A stretch of 64,000 nucleotides of DNA from Zygnema cylindricum (GCA_037447655.1 JBBHKE010003430.1:263822-327821), one strand, 5' to 3'. Shown: positions 12,526 through 24,549, numbered from the stretch's first letter. Translations and numbers: made by a program. The notes: generated by a model from the letters alone, not told the origin.

Positions 12526-13095
12526 CTGTAGGGCCATAATTTATAACTCCATCATTTGACAAATTCTTCTGACTAAAACTAAAACTATTTGAAAGTCACT
12601 GTTGGTGAACTGTAATTGTCCACAAATCTACAAGTAAAAGACCCATTCAGGTTCCTGGAATGCAAAATCCTAAAAGCCTACCGAGCTGGGAAGGAGATGT
12701 TTTTTTATAAGGAACAAACATAGTTAATGGCTCGCAAACTTATACCAAATATATACGTATTCTAACAACCAAATACACAGGGTTTTATAAGAAACCCAGA
12801 GTAGAAAAACTTCCATTAATCAGCTTAGCTGCATATGAATATGCAAAAGGGCTAAGGTAAAAGTTCAATCAGATATTCACAGAGCCGGCAAATAACCAAA
12901 ACAATTCTAAAATGATAAACAGGTCTCTCAATTCCAGCCATACAGCTTAGCAGTGATCATCCGAGCAATTCAATTAACATATGAATTGTGTAACTAAGAA
13001 GATTACACTCGATCTCACCATCGACGAAAAAGATTAAAAGTTGTCATAACAAGAGAGAACCACCAAATCACTTTTCTTGGACTCAACAAGTCTAG

Positions 13096-13335
13096 GCCAA
13101 TCATCATGATGATGATTGAAATGATCCAATCGTCATTGAATCATGAAATGGATCGTGATTGGATCATGATCATGGCCATCGGATCGGATCATGATCCGAT
13201 GATCCGATCATGATCCGATGATCCGATCATCATGGGACCATGGGAGCAATCACAATCAAATCATGATCCAATGATCCAACCATCCATTGATCCAATCAAC
13301 ATCGAATCGGATCATGATCACATCCGATGATGCTG
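13096..13335. repeat. palindromic ATGATC/GATCATGATC array in SCAR intron 2
   Basis: About 240 bp built from overlapping ATGATC, CCGATGATC and GATCATGATC words, many self-complementary, for example a repeated GATCATGATCCGATGATCCG near 13185-13225. It can form multiple alternative hairpins. It lies within the intron between exons 2 and 3. Confidence 0.9.
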
Positions 13336-13443
13336 TGATCATCTAACGAGGCAATGTTGTGACCAAACATTGCGGATTGTGACAACCCATAATCACATAC
13401 AATCAACTCTCGACATACACTACATTTCCCTTTCATTCCACCA

Positions 13444-13471
13444 GAGTCATGGTGCGTGAACACCATGACTC
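13444..13471. repeat. perfect 11-bp inverted repeat
   Basis: GAGTCATGGTG and CACCATGACTC are separated by 6 bp (cgtgaa), forming a 28-bp hairpin within SCAR intron 2, about 110 bp from the ATGATC array. Confidence 0.8.
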
Positions 13472-13710
13472 GAACATATGATTCGTCCAAAAGACTCTCT
13501 TTTCTCTCCTCCTTAGCAGGAGACACACTGCCTCTTTGGTCACCTCCTCTAGGGCTCCAATGAATAATATACACAACATGCAGCGGTCCTTTATATTCTC
13601 CAAACTGTTAGTGTTCATCAACCATCATTGACTAAAAAATCTTGTACTGCTGAATAGCAGGAAAACCTAAATCCGATGCAAAATCCATACTGCCATCAAC
13701 ACATATGTAC

Positions 13711-13874
13711 CTGGAGTATGTACAAATTGCAGAGGGTCGCTCTGTTTCAAAAGCATTTCTTCGACCTTCGGAACCACTTTCTCCAATTTCTTCACTCTCA
13801 CCAGCAATTTTTCTCTCCTTTTTGCTGTTGAATCAACTTCTTTGCGTAGATCATCAAAGACTTCTGCAGCATAC
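13711..13874 (-). CDS. SCAR/WAVE, exon 2
   Basis: 164 bp between acceptor ggggcttcag and donor GTACAT. It encodes residues 53-107: YAAEVFDDLRKEVDSTAKRR, then a basic amphipathic helix LLVRVKKLEKVVPKVEEMLL, then SDPLQFVHTPG. This is the helical core of the SCAR homology domain (AAE-(V/I)-F-x-DL, then R-V-xx-(L/I)-E, then F-x-Y-x-G in angiosperm SCARs). The longer open frame to 14116 includes intron sequence upstream of the acceptor. Confidence 0.95.
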
Positions 13875-14435
13875 CTGAAGCCCCAAGCACATGGCTTCTG
13901 TCCGTAGATTAGGTTTTTTATCCTCAGTTTATTGAGGTTTCTATCCACCATCTCCAAAAGAAAGTGACCACCACTACCAACTTCAAAGTATTCCTCTTTT
14001 CTTAACGAGAGTCTAAGCTCCGGAACAATAAGGAAACTTTGACTAGTAAGTTCTTGAAAACTTTTTCCAACTAAGATTTCATAAGGTTCAGAACAGTGGA
14101 AATAGCTCAATTTCAAAATGTTCAGGTTTTCTTTACTGGATTTCCATTAAAAAACTGCGAAACATGTTACACTGTCCTTTCGAAACAAAATGAGATACCA
14201 ATGTAAGCATTCAGGATAGATACATCACACAAGTATATATTTTTAGTAACTTTTGAGACAAGCTCTTGCTTAGAATGATAGACAAAACCTTGGGACTTTC
14301 AAAAAAGCAAAATAGACGATAGCTTCCTTGCGGTCACAGACGAACTCGAGGATCCGTCATAATTCCAACAACCTTTTTTTTTTATGAGTTTGCAGCTAGT
14401 CAAACTGACTACCATCATGAGGGTAGACCACACTA

Positions 14436-14666
14436 CACCGTGTATTGTCAAAGAGACTCTACCAGTGCCCCTAAATTTTACTCCTCAAGCCTAAAACAGT
14501 ACTAAAGGACTAATTTAGTTTACTCGGTTACACTAATTGTTTTCCATAACGCTAATTCATAAAACGGTTCAGAATCAGCCACGTCATTCAAAACTGAATT
14601 AGAATTACTAACACTGATATAAAACCCATAATAATAATTTATTTACTCCATTAACGATTCACGGTG
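14436..14666. mobile_element. short TA-flanked MITE in SCAR intron 1
   Basis: A 231-bp segment begins CACCGTGTATTGTCAAAG and ends in the complement of CACCGTGAATCGTTAATGG, with TA on each side (14434-14435 and 14667-14668). The interior has AACGCTAAT words. Ends and TA duplication resemble the better-defined MITE at 18814-19352, so it is probably a diverged relative. No coding capacity. Confidence 0.55.
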
Positions 14667-15329
14667 TACTTATGAACCTTTAGAAAACATCATTGTCTTG
14701 TGGACCAGAATTATGCAATAAGCTGTCTGTCGACTCTGTAAAGTCTCTAGTCACATGTCTATAGACAAATTTGTTTGACATACGTTAAAAAAAATCATCA
14801 TTTACTAGATAGAGCCTCTAATTTAAATTAAAAAAGGACAATGCAGCCAAAAAAACAAACATAAACTGACGAGAAGAATCAGAAAAACACGAATGATGGT
14901 GCTAAACAAGGAACCTTTTTCTAATGCGGAAATGCAATATCTTAAGTTAATGTCCTGTCTGTCCTCCCTCAAAAGCTCTTCTAAGCCACCAGATTCCAAA
15001 AAAAACTTGCCAAAGAAACAAAAGGGCAGTGGAAACTACACCATGGGTCGCTGTTTTTCGTTAAGAAATATATACTTGTGGTTTAATTTAGTACCTAATA
15101 ATCCTAATTTAGGTTCAAGCGACGGGGACAAATTGAGATAGTGTACAACGTAGTGTTATGAACGGAAAAAATAATTTTACAAACGCTAATTTATGTCCTG
15201 CGTCCTAGAGAAAAACCGGCACCGAAATACTGTTACTGACGCTAATAGGGATTTATGGTGAATCTTAAAATTTAAGACTTGCTGTCAAACGATAGAAGAG
15301 TTCATTTTAATACATGCTCATTCCAGTCC

Positions 15330-15460
15330 TCCCTCCTCCCTCTCCTCTCACCACCCCTTCCCCCATCCCCCGCCCCTCTCCCTCTCCCTGTCTCTCCCCC
15401 CCTCTCCCCCTCTCCCCCCTGTGTGTGTGTGCGTGTGCGTCTCCCTCTCTCTCTCCTTTG
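15330..15460. repeat. CT-rich and GT-rich low-complexity block in SCAR intron 1
   Basis: Plus-strand CTCC/CCCTCTC runs followed by a GTGTGTGTGCGTGTGCGT block. No gene. Confidence 0.85.
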
Positions 15461-16059
15461 TCGAACGGTTAACGGACAGAACAGGCATAAGGAAGTTACA
15501 AAAACTAAAACAGTTTCAATAAGCTTGCTGCCCGAATGCAAAAAAGTGTCAAAACCTTCAAGAGTTCATGTGGCAACAACACCATGTTTATTCTAGAACC
15601 CATCCTAAAGCCCAAAATTTGGCATTAGGAACTTAAAAAAAAAAAATGAAGAGTGTTACTAAAATTGTAGCCTTCTTACAGAATGTGCTGAAAACCCTAA
15701 AACAGTTCACGTTGCAAAAAAAAACCAAGTATTTACCTTCTAAAATTACCTTCCTAAATCAAGACCTCGGCTTACGAAATGGAAAGATATAGAATACAGT
15801 TGCAGAATAAAATATAAATAGGATATACGATAAAACATGGAATAGGATAAAGAATAAAATGTAAAATAGATATAGAATAATCAAGAACAGTGTTCAGCCA
15901 AACCCTAAATCACTCTGTGAGTCAAAAAACATGTGTGTTTAATCTAAACGCCTTCCCCTGTCAAAAAACTCAGCATAAGAAATGGAGAAAAAAAAACGTG
16001 AATCGTTCTGCGAAACCCTAAATCAGTCCACGTGGCACGAGCAGCAGCAGTGGGCTCAC

Positions 16060-16214
16060 TCTGAGAGCTCCCCGAGCTGCCGCAGAATGCCCACCAGACT
16101 CGCCATCGCCACACCCTCCAGAAGGGCCGCCGGGTCATTCTGTGGAGCCGTCCTGTACAGGGAAGGACTCGCCAGACGCTCCTCCGCAGGAATCTCACTC
16201 CGGAAGAACGGCAT
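16060..16214 (-). CDS. SCAR/WAVE, exon 1 with start codon
   Basis: The ATG at 16214 opens [20 protein letters not shown] followed by a segment ending in [20 protein letters not shown]. The last part is the signature of plant SCAR N termini ([21 protein letters not shown]), so the start is secure. The exon ends with GA at 16060 before a GTGAGC donor; the split Glu codon is completed by G at 13874. SCAR/WAVE proteins act in the cytoplasm at membranes, inside the five-subunit WAVE complex, to switch on Arp2/3-driven actin branching downstream of Rac/ROP GTPases. In plants this shapes trichomes, pavement cells, root hairs or tip-growing filaments. The N terminus starts MPFF rather than the more usual MPLVR, and the DPELYR motif is altered to SPSLYR. 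Confidence 0.95.
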
Positions 16215-16780
16215 GACGACTGTCACTCTCTCTCTCGCTACCTTTATCTGCCTCTTTCTCTATCTCTCCCTCTCTCTCTCATACACACGCACACACTCCC
16301 TCTACCTCTCCCTGCCTCTCTCTCTCTCTCTCACTCTCTCCCTCTCACTCTCACTCCATCTCGCCTTCACACTCACTTTCTCTCTCTCTCAATCTGCCCC
16401 TCTCTCTCTTTCAGAAGGCCTTCGCTTTTCCTTTTTAGCTCTCTCTTCCTCTGTGCTGACTTTGCCTCTCTCTCCCTCTTTCTCTCTCTTTCTCTCTCCC
16501 CTTCTCCCCCTCTCCCTCTGTCTTTTTCTACTCTCGCACACCCGCAATGACTCTCCTCCCTTCTCCCTAGTTATCTCAAACACTCCTGCCAAGTTGGCGT
16601 CCTCGCGCTCCCTCCTTACTACCTCCAGTGTCCCTCTAAGTCCTTTGTCTCTAACCTACCGCCATCCCTCCCATTCCCTCCCTCGCACTCTCGGACACAC
16701 TTTCGCTCCCTCTCTCTCCCTCTTCCTGTCCTACCTTCTCCTTCCACCTCTACTTTACTTTACTCAAATCTCCCCTTAAC
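16215..16780 (-). promoter_or_regulatory. GA-rich leader/promoter region of SCAR
   Basis: On the gene's sense strand the first ~570 bp upstream of the ATG are almost continuous GA-rich purine repeat (CT-rich on the plus strand). GA/CT-rich leaders near the start are common in plant genes and can bind GAGA-type (BPC) factors. No TATA box was identified, and the boundary between UTR and promoter cannot be set from sequence. Confidence 0.5.
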
Positions 16781-17413
16781 AACCTCTTTCCGATCTTTCA
16801 ACTCTAATTACAATCTTGTTATTATCGCATTTCCTTTTTCACAATATCCACCCCCGTACCACCCCCCCATCCCCCAGCAACCACCCCCTGCCGTCGCCAC
16901 GTGGCAGGTCGAAAACGACAAAGCTCATTTGAAGCTCGAAAATTTCCATGGTTCTCCTCCATCATTACATACTGCGCAGAAGAGCTACAGTAACGCAAAA
17001 AAAGTCTATTAAAAGCGTACGAGAAAGTACAGGAGCTGGCAGGAAAGTACGGACACGTGGAACTAGCCCTGTCGCCCTCTGTGACAGGCAGAGGCGGACA
17101 GAGGTTTCCGTACACGAACCATTATTGACATAAAAATGAAGGGATCTGCTACAGTCCAACATGAGAATGCGAGTGTAGTACTATTGTTGGACTTCCGACC
17201 AACAGGAGTGGGAGATGGCCACGGAAAGTAAAGACAACTTGTACTATCACGTGTGAATTTATAATTTAATTGGGTCACATCTGGACAGCTGTGAGAACGG
17301 TTGTCACAGTTTTAACCGGATTCTGCGATTCTGCACTCAAAACGTACATGTATATTAAATGTCAAGCATTCGGGAGAATATCGCACGCATTCGTCGTCTT
17401 CTTGCTTCTTAAA
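16781..17413. other. intergenic, nothing recognised
   Basis: Upstream of SCAR. Contains a C-rich stretch near 16850-16890. No supported gene, RNA or repeat. Confidence 0.4.
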
Positions 17414-18048
17414 TTGCGTGGTTCACACTTGAAAAAGGGGAAAACGGTATGGTATGAAAACGGTACTTTTTTTTGTCCGCCGTGAACTGGCACGTGACGC
17501 TAGCCTACGTCAACTAGCGTGTCGTAATAGGAGCCACTTGCCCGTACGAAAAAGGAAGCGCTTTGCGGACATGATATGTACGAATCCTTCCAAACCAAAA
17601 TGTACTGCCACGCAAGCGTTTGTACAGACCGAAAATAGCCGCGAAGGAACTTTGGACATGCTCCTTTTTTATTTTTTCGATCGGTGTTTTTTTTGACATT
17701 ACGTGTTCTCTTATGTGATTGGTCCCCTAGTTTGTTTAGAAGTTTGCGACGGAATGAATTCCTGTACGGTTCACGTCCGTGCGCTTCGTTTTCGAAATTC
17801 TTCAAAAACGAAAAAGTGCATTCCGAACATGATGTCCGATGGCGGACGGCAGTTGCCGTTTGCTTTACGCAGCTGTCGAGTTTTGACGCATAGAACTGCA
17901 TCTTTTGTCCGCCGCTACGCTCCAAAACGGTCGAAACCAGCCGCCCCAACCGTCACCGGCGCGTTTTTTGTCATTTTATGAAATTTGGCGTACGGATCCC
18001 AAAATTTATGACATCGTTTTCCCATTTTTCCAAGTGTGAACCACGCAA
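17414..18048. mobile_element. 635-bp MITE with ~33-bp terminal inverted repeats
   Basis: The left end TTGCGTGGTTCACACTTG (continuing to 17446) is matched by its complement at 18016-18048, with only two or three mismatches over about 33 bp. The interior has no transposase. The flanks suggest at most a 3-bp duplication (AAT), so the superfamily is uncertain. Confidence 0.75.
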
Positions 18049-18399
18049 ATGAACTGACCCCTCCGCGCCGGTCAAAGAAGCAGAAGATGATGTAGATTCC
18101 CTCCGGGGTTTGAAATCTTTTTCAAAAAATCTATACCGTCCATTTAGCGACTTTGAGTTAGCCGTACTTGTACGGTAGCCTGAACAGGAAATCGACTTAT
18201 CTCTCGAGTCAGGACGGTGACACAGCCGTACCGTATTGTACTCAATCGGACAGCTGCGAAGGATTCTGGAAAAACAGATGCGGAGTCTTTGGCATACGTG
18301 ATATTAAAGTTGTGTACGGCTTTCTCTATTTTTTTTTAAACGTACCATGATCAGCGATTCGCTTCACTGTCACTTAATTTTCATTTAAATAAGGGTGAG

Positions 18400-18597
18400 G
18401 TCACATCTGGAGGTCTCTGTAAGTGTACGGCTAGCAATATTTCTGTAATGCAGGGGACTCAGTTACATCAGATAATGTCTGTAAAGTTGCGTGTCTTAAA
18501 TTTGAGTGGTACCACGTAAGTTAAACTTTAGATATTGAAAATCTCAAAGATTTTCCAAACCGACCAGTTTCAATGTGAACTCTATACTTTCGTACTA
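18400..18597 (+). repeat. ~198-bp dispersed repeat, copy 1
   Basis: Direct repeat of 21223-21418 at high identity. Shared landmarks are TACGGC(C/T)AGCAATATTT, CAGGGGACTC(A/G)GTTACATC and ACCGACCAGTTTCAATGTG. It ends in both copies at about ACTTTCRTACTA. No coding frame. Confidence 0.85.
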
Positions 18598-18811
18598 TAT
18601 CGCGGTACAAAATATGTAGACGCCAACGATCTCGGAACAAACTGCGGACATTTGTAGTTTTGTACGCCGCAAAGAGCTCCTGACATACTGGGACAATTGT
18701 CGACGCCGACCTGTCATTTGTTGACGCCCACACGTGAACGACATAAGCAATCGCCTACGTCTACAAAGTGACATTTGTAGACGCCCACAAGTGGACAACA
18801 TAAGCAAACGG

Positions 18812-20207
18812 TACACCGCCAATCGTTATTAGCGTGTAAGTTTTTTTAGCGTATAAAAATAATTACCGTGGTGTACGCTATTTAAGAATTTGAAAATTTT
18901 GGAAAAAATCATACATTCTAATTGTTTGGTTATGGTAATCTGGATCTTTGAAAAAAAAAATGTCGGTCGCAAACATGCTTACACTAATATAGGTCTCCGT
19001 ACAAAATTTGACAAATCGTACACAAATCGTACATTCACACGGTCGAAGCGCGGCTGTCGGACGAATATGTGCGAGCGGGATTTTTTACGACCTGATTTTT
19101 TTTCCTTTTTAGAACGCACATTCTCATGCGTCCGCGTTTACTAAAACTAATTTATTGTATTTTTTAACTTAAAAAGGTACATTTATGTACGGTCTGACAA
19201 TGACCGTACACCACTCTATTTAAGAGACAACGTACTGAAAATAACCCTAAATAGAATAAAGAAAAAAATAGAATGAACTACGCTAATGGAGAATAAAAAT
19301 AAAAAAAACGGGACGGAATTAGTGTACACAACGCTAATAATGATTGGCGGTGTAGTGTTGGACTGTTGGGTATCGAGGACCGTTTGCCGATATTCGATAT
19401 ATATCGAATTTCAGGTACCCGATAATCGATATATCGCTTCGATATATCGAATTTCAAATTATCGCGATATATCGCTGATATATCATATCGTCAATATATC
19501 GAAGCTAAAAAGAAAAAAAAAAAAAAAAAAAAAAATCCCATTGGTTTTCAAAGTCTCGTGACTTCGGACAAAGTGACTGTAAAATCTTTGCCGGAAAGAA
19601 ATACGGTTTTTTCTTGAAAGTCAGCAGAGTGAAGGAGATCTCTGAGGTACATTGACGAGGTACACTTGTGAAGTACACGTGCGTCATACGCAGGTACGAT
19701 TTAACGACGAAAAAGGTCGGTTTCCAGATATTCGATGATTTTTGAGATTTGGTAGTCAGCTTACGTGGAACCACTCATATCAGAACACGTATGTACAACT
19801 TTTTGACAAAAGATACGCGATGTACCAGAGGCATCTAAAATACATAAATTTTGTTGTCCGTACTATTACAGAGACCTCCTCGTGTAACCATACCCCAAGT
19901 AATTAATCATTAGAATTTCATAATTCGTGTTTTTTTGTCGGTTACATTTTGCGGCGTCTACCTTTAAGTCACGGAACAAAAATCACGGCGTACGTGGCGT
20001 ATTAGACAATTTGACTTTTTCGTTAAAATAACATATTATATAAAAAAAAAAAAAATAATAAATTTAAAAAATACTATATATCGCGATATATATCGCGATA
20101 ATTTATGTTGGTCTCGGTACGATATATCGAGGATCCTGCTCGATCGATATTCGATATATCGAATATCGAGATTATCGCGATATGAATTTACCCGATACCC
20201 AACACTA
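18812..20207. mobile_element. hAT-like MITE with TATCGATA-rich arms, interrupted by a second MITE
   Basis: The termini are TAGTGTTGG...TTGGGTATCG on the left and CGATACCCAACACTA on the right. Each end continues into ~130-bp arms rich in TCGATATATCG words, inverted relative to each other. The flanking 8-bp GCAAACGG is present at 18804-18811 and again at 20208-20215, as expected for an hAT-type target duplication. The left end is split because a TA-inserting MITE (18814-19352) landed in the terminal TA. Without that insert the element is about 855 bp. It has no transposase. Confidence 0.85.
18814..19352. mobile_element. 539-bp TA-duplicating (mariner-like) MITE
   Basis: The ends are CACCGCCAATCGTTATTAGC and its inverted match with one mismatch in 22 bp. 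TA lies on each side (18812-18813 and 19353-19354). TA duplication is the habit of Tc1/mariner elements. It is inserted in the first two bases of the hAT-like MITE. No transposase is encoded. Confidence 0.82.
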
Positions 20208-20912
20208 GCAAACGGACAAACAAATTTTTTTTCGTGTATTCTCCCAACTGCAAAAATACAAATGAAAACTTTTGACGCGTGCAACCCAAGCTTTCTATTC
20301 GTCAATAGGGTAGTATTTTGATTAAAAACAGGTCGCGATTTGATTCCAGTGCGAGTGTGAAGATGAGTTGGGAGTGGGTCGCGATGATAATACTGCCAAA
20401 TCGCCGTACCTTTCAATTTCCAAGATGACGCAAAATGTATTTGAGTTTTTGCGCATTTTTCGTACGGCGTAATATTTTCAAGTAGGGAGTCCCATTTTCT
20501 GTGTAAACAAAGGAAAAAAGCCCTTACTTGAACACATGGGGACACGCCCTAAGAAAGGGGCAGACTTTATTAAAAAACGTGATGGTAACCCATCTCAGGG
20601 TGGCGTTCCATCAGACGAAAAGTGAGGTTGTTTACAGAAATCCGGACCTATCCGAGGAGGTACATCACCATCACCATTTACAGGAAAATTGAGCCGCGAC
20701 ACGTTGGATAATGAATGTACGTGTCACGACGGCAAACCAACGGAAATCGAAAAATTTCGCACATGATATATGCATTCAAAAATTCAACGGAAATCTCGAA
20801 AGTGATCTCGTAACGAGCTTTCGTCGCGCTATTTTTGTTACCGGCCATTCGTCACACTATTTGTGGAAGCGCTCATTCGTCACGTGAAAAAGCATAAACC
20901 CTAAAACTAACT

Positions 20913-21044
20913 AGCTGGCATCTTACAAGCGTTGGAAATAATGAGCTGGCATCTGACAAGCGTTTGCAAAGAGTACAAAATGTGTGTGGTACAATGCCTT
21001 GGTCTGCAAAGAGTACAAAATGTGTGTGGTACAATGCCTTGGTC
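20913..21044 (+). repeat. two adjacent small tandem duplications
   Basis: A 40-bp unit (TGCAAAGAGTACAAAATG...) is repeated exactly in tandem at 20965-21004 and 21005-21044. Just before it, a 23-bp unit (AGCTGGCATCT(T/G)ACAAGCG) is repeated at 20913-20935 and 20944-20966. Not coding. Confidence 0.95.
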
Positions 21045-21222
21045 CGCACGTACATGGTATGCAAATGACGATTTCGAGTTGAAGTTGGTCGGTGTAAAAA
21101 TTATTTGACTATTTTAAATAAACGATCTTATCTTACATGGCACCACTCATTTCAGAGCACGTGGATTACATGCTCTGGGCGAGAGAACAACGTTCAAAGT
21201 GTAGCATTCTGTAATGAGTCAA

Positions 21223-21418
21223 GTCACATCGGGAGGTCTCGGTAATTGTACGGCCAGCAATATTTATGTATTGCAGGGGACTCGGTTACATCAGACAATG
21301 TCTGTAAAGGCGCGTGTCTTAATTTGAGTGGTACTACGAAGGCTAAGCTTTAGATATTGAAAGTCTCAAAGATTTTACAAACCGACCAGTTTCAATGTGA
21401 ACTCTATACTTTCATACT
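21223..21418 (+). repeat. ~196-bp dispersed repeat, copy 2
   Basis: Second copy of the 18400-18597 repeat, same orientation, 2.8 kb away. Confidence 0.85.
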
Positions 21419-22429
21419 AAAAATCGAAGCGCGTGAATCCTTTATGGTTTAGAGGTAGACAAAGGGAGCGTGACGGGATATCTTCCATCAACGACATTTA
21501 GTTGGATTCTGGTGGATTCGCGTCCACCATGTCAAAAGGCACTTGGCCCCTGCGACATGTGAAATTTTATGTGGTCAACCGCCAATCGCTATTACAGTAA
21601 ATAACGCTAATTCGGTGCCATTTAAAAAAAAAAAAAACCTGAAATACAATCCATAATTCTATTTTATCCATTATTCTAATTAGGGTTTTTATTCAATTAA
21701 CGTTAATAATGGAATTACACTGCGATGGAAATAGTGTGGCATACGGACAGGGTATCTTAGTACGAAATGGTACTTTTTGATTTACAAAGGCATAAAAAGA
21801 CACTTAACATTATTGCGCACACATGTGAATGTGCACCGGAAGAAAGAGACGCAAACTCGTTGACAAAAATCACGTTCTCATATGTTCGTCCGTCGACCTT
21901 GTGAACAGGGCGACGACGTACGAATTGTCAGATTTTGTACGACTACACATATTACTGTAGATATCGAAAGGGCGGGTATTTATTATTCAAGACAACCCAA
22001 ATTACAGTTAGGGATTAATAAGTATATATATTTTAAAAAAAAAAAAATCTCGATTAGTGTTAATAACACTAATTTTTTTTAACCTATTTATTCCTTTACT
22101 CTTATATCGATTGACGATGTAGTTCGTCGTCGCACGAGTCTATATCGTTCATGTGTAGCGATTCTACAGTTTTTATGATAGTGGACACCTCCGTGAGGTG
22201 AGTACACCATTACAGAGGCGGATGGAGCGACTGCTTCGTGGATGAAGACCAAAATGTAATCCGACGGTCAGTGTTTTCTCTCGGACACTTTAAGAATCAT
22301 AATCATATCTTCTGTAATTGTGTTTTCACGAACTAATAGTAAACTCACGAAAAATTTGTATCGCATTGTACGGCCAAGTTCAAATTAATATAATAAACCT
22401 CATTTTTTGTCTGATGTTACTACACCCTA
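21419..22429. other. AT-rich intergenic, possible decayed MITE pieces
   Basis: Contains ACCGCCAATCGCTATTA (about 21577) and AACGCTAAT words resembling the TA-MITE family, but no matched pair of ends. No gene. Confidence 0.35.
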
Positions 22430-23372
22430 AGGGAACGTCCCCATGTGTTAAAGTATCTACTTTTCTCTGTCTTTTTGCCCTAAAATTGAGGGAACTTTGA
22501 CAAAAGCTTTAGCCGTACGAGAAAGCATGCTTACAAAAGTATAGTGAACGTCAATTCATACTTTGAATGTACGGCGTGTTTGTCGTCACGTTAACGCATT
22601 TTGGCGTTTTCTCCTTTTCGACCCCCGGGCAAGAGAATTCAGCACCTAAAAAAACTTCATCCAAAATCACATCAAGGGGGTGATTTAGTTAAAGTACCGA
22701 CCAAACAACGAATGAAAAACGACCCACGCACGCGCCACAGGAGAGGGGAAAATTTTGGACGAGAGAGAGAGTCCTCGCTTTTTTTCTCCGTGCCCGTCAC
22801 GCGCATTTACGGAAAAAAATCAGCAGGGGTCTCGGACCTATTCATGGGTCATTTGGATGATTTTTTGTCGTCGTCGCCTTTCCCCTCTCCCAATTACACT
22901 ATCAGTTTTATCCCACTCTTTTTTGAATGAGACACAACAAGACTGGTATAAAAAGAAAGATCATTTAAAAATATTATTTTTTGAAAATTTGTAGGTTTTT
23001 TCTTAATGGCAAGTCGAGTGAAACAAATAGAAAAAACGAAATTGAGAAACCTTGGCGCAAAGTTATTGAATCTGTGACGTCGATATTGTCACAAGTGAGC
23101 ATGACGTCAAAATGTCACCAAACCCTAAACATCTACAATATTACAAAAATCTAGACGTCTGCCACTATCGCTATTTTTGTTGGCGTCACCAATCGTCGAA
23201 AGTTTCGTAATCGTCTTCAATCGTTACAAGTCGTACTCACGTCTACAACCGTCACATTTCAAAGTTTTGAATTCATTTTCGCACATAGGGACGCTCTTCA
23301 AAGTAGTACCAAGAATCTTTACTACAATCCAAAATACTTTTTCAAAGTATCGATTACATAGGGACGTACCCT
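22430..23372 (+). mobile_element. ~943-bp non-autonomous DNA transposon (MITE A, copy 2)
   Basis: Inverted copy of 2301-3250. It starts AGGGAACGTCCCCATGTG and ends ACATAGGGACGTACCCT, giving imperfect inverted termini. No transposase. Confidence 0.8.
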
Positions 23373-24549
23373 AACTCAACGATCATGCTTTGTGCCCATA
23401 TCTTTTTATCGTTCATCGTTTAGATCCACGGCTAGACTACGCCGGGCTGTCCACCTTTAGGTCGTTATTCTGTTGGGTAACAGTGTTCGAATCGGCTTGT
23501 CGCACAATCGGTAGTCATTTTACTATGTTTCGTTCGCGTAATCCCATCTGATAGCCTATTCCCACCTGAGCATTTGTAACTTTTTGCCCATTCCGATGAT
23601 TTTCCCAAAACTCATCAAAAAACGGGTCTTGTTCACACAAATTTTTTGGCATGTAACTATGATTGAAGGTGTCTTGTGACATGTCGCACGCTTTGACGTC
23701 ATCAAATATAGGCGCGAAAACAAACCTGCAGTTTTTCAAACTTTTTAATACGTTAATTGGACAGTTTTTTCACGCGAAAAAAATGAAATAGCCGTTCGGA
23801 TGTTGTTTTTGCTTCGTCAGCTTTTGGGTTTACCTTTTTTCGTGTTTCAAAGAAAGATTTAACCTTAACCCGACTTCAACTTCTTCAAATATTTTGAGGA
23901 AGTTATATTGTACAGTTTTCCGGGAACTTCCGAGAACAACAAAGTCGGTGCTCGGAAAGCCGTACATTATTCGAACGCCCGTCTGTTGCGGAAGTGAAAT
24001 TTTTTCCTGTGGGAATACGCTATGAGTTTGGCACTTTGGCTCTTTGGTTCGTGCCATCAACTAAATGTTGAAGGTTATGGGCATTTAGACTTGGCTGTGA
24101 TCCACTCCCACTAGGAGTCACGCTTGCACCAGCGGGAACATAGCCATTATCTGACATCTTAGCAGAATCAAACTTAAAGAGAAAAGCCTAGTATACTAGA
24201 TCTATAGTGTAAGATATGTAACCCCAAATGAAAGAGGTCTTTCAACCATACAAACATGTACTACAAGCTAATCAAAGACAAGAGAGCACAAACACCTTAA
24301 ACTGCACTCACTGCTCTCATTTCTTTTACTTTTGTGTAGAATGTACATTCTGTATCAAACTGATAATTCCTTATTGAATTAAATACTCTAAAGATCTTCG
24401 AAATATCTAAAACGTATGTACACGGTTCACTAGACAATCTACTGACAAAAATCTAAGTGTTTGGACCAGAATTGTCCACTAACAATATCTATACCCTAAA
24501 AATCCGGGTGATTCTTATCACGTCTACATTCATTGGCGGCCCTACACAC
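23373..24549. other. intergenic up to the gap
   Basis: No supported gene. A 46-codon minus-strand frame is listed separately. Confidence 0.35.
24020..24157 (-). CDS. short ORF, unrecognised (possible exon or gag start)
   Basis: An ATG at 24157 opens MSDNGYVPAGASVTPSGSGS and runs 45 codons to a stop. Composition (Ser, Gly, Pro, Asn) is protein-like rather than random AT-rich translation, and upstream there is a TTTAAG-rich leader. It could be the first exon of a gene or a gag N terminus cut off from its LTR. Not recognised. Confidence 0.2.
   Translation of the reverse strand: MSDNGYVPAGASVTPSGSGSQPSLNAHNLQHLVDGTNQRAKVPNS

Noticed and set aside
13096-13335. CRISPR-like repeat array
   Set aside because: Repeats are overlapping short palindromic words without spacers, in a plant intron.
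15944-16198. 84-codon minus-strand frame
   Set aside because: Out-of-frame shadow of SCAR exon 1; the correct frame gives the SCAR signature.
15982-16779. 265-codon plus-strand frame
   Set aside because: Ser-Leu rich translation of CT repeats, antisense to the SCAR start exon and leader.
20535-20554. ACATGGGGACACGCCCT, resembling one end of MITE A
   Set aside because: No partner end at a suitable distance; possibly a relic, not reported as an element.
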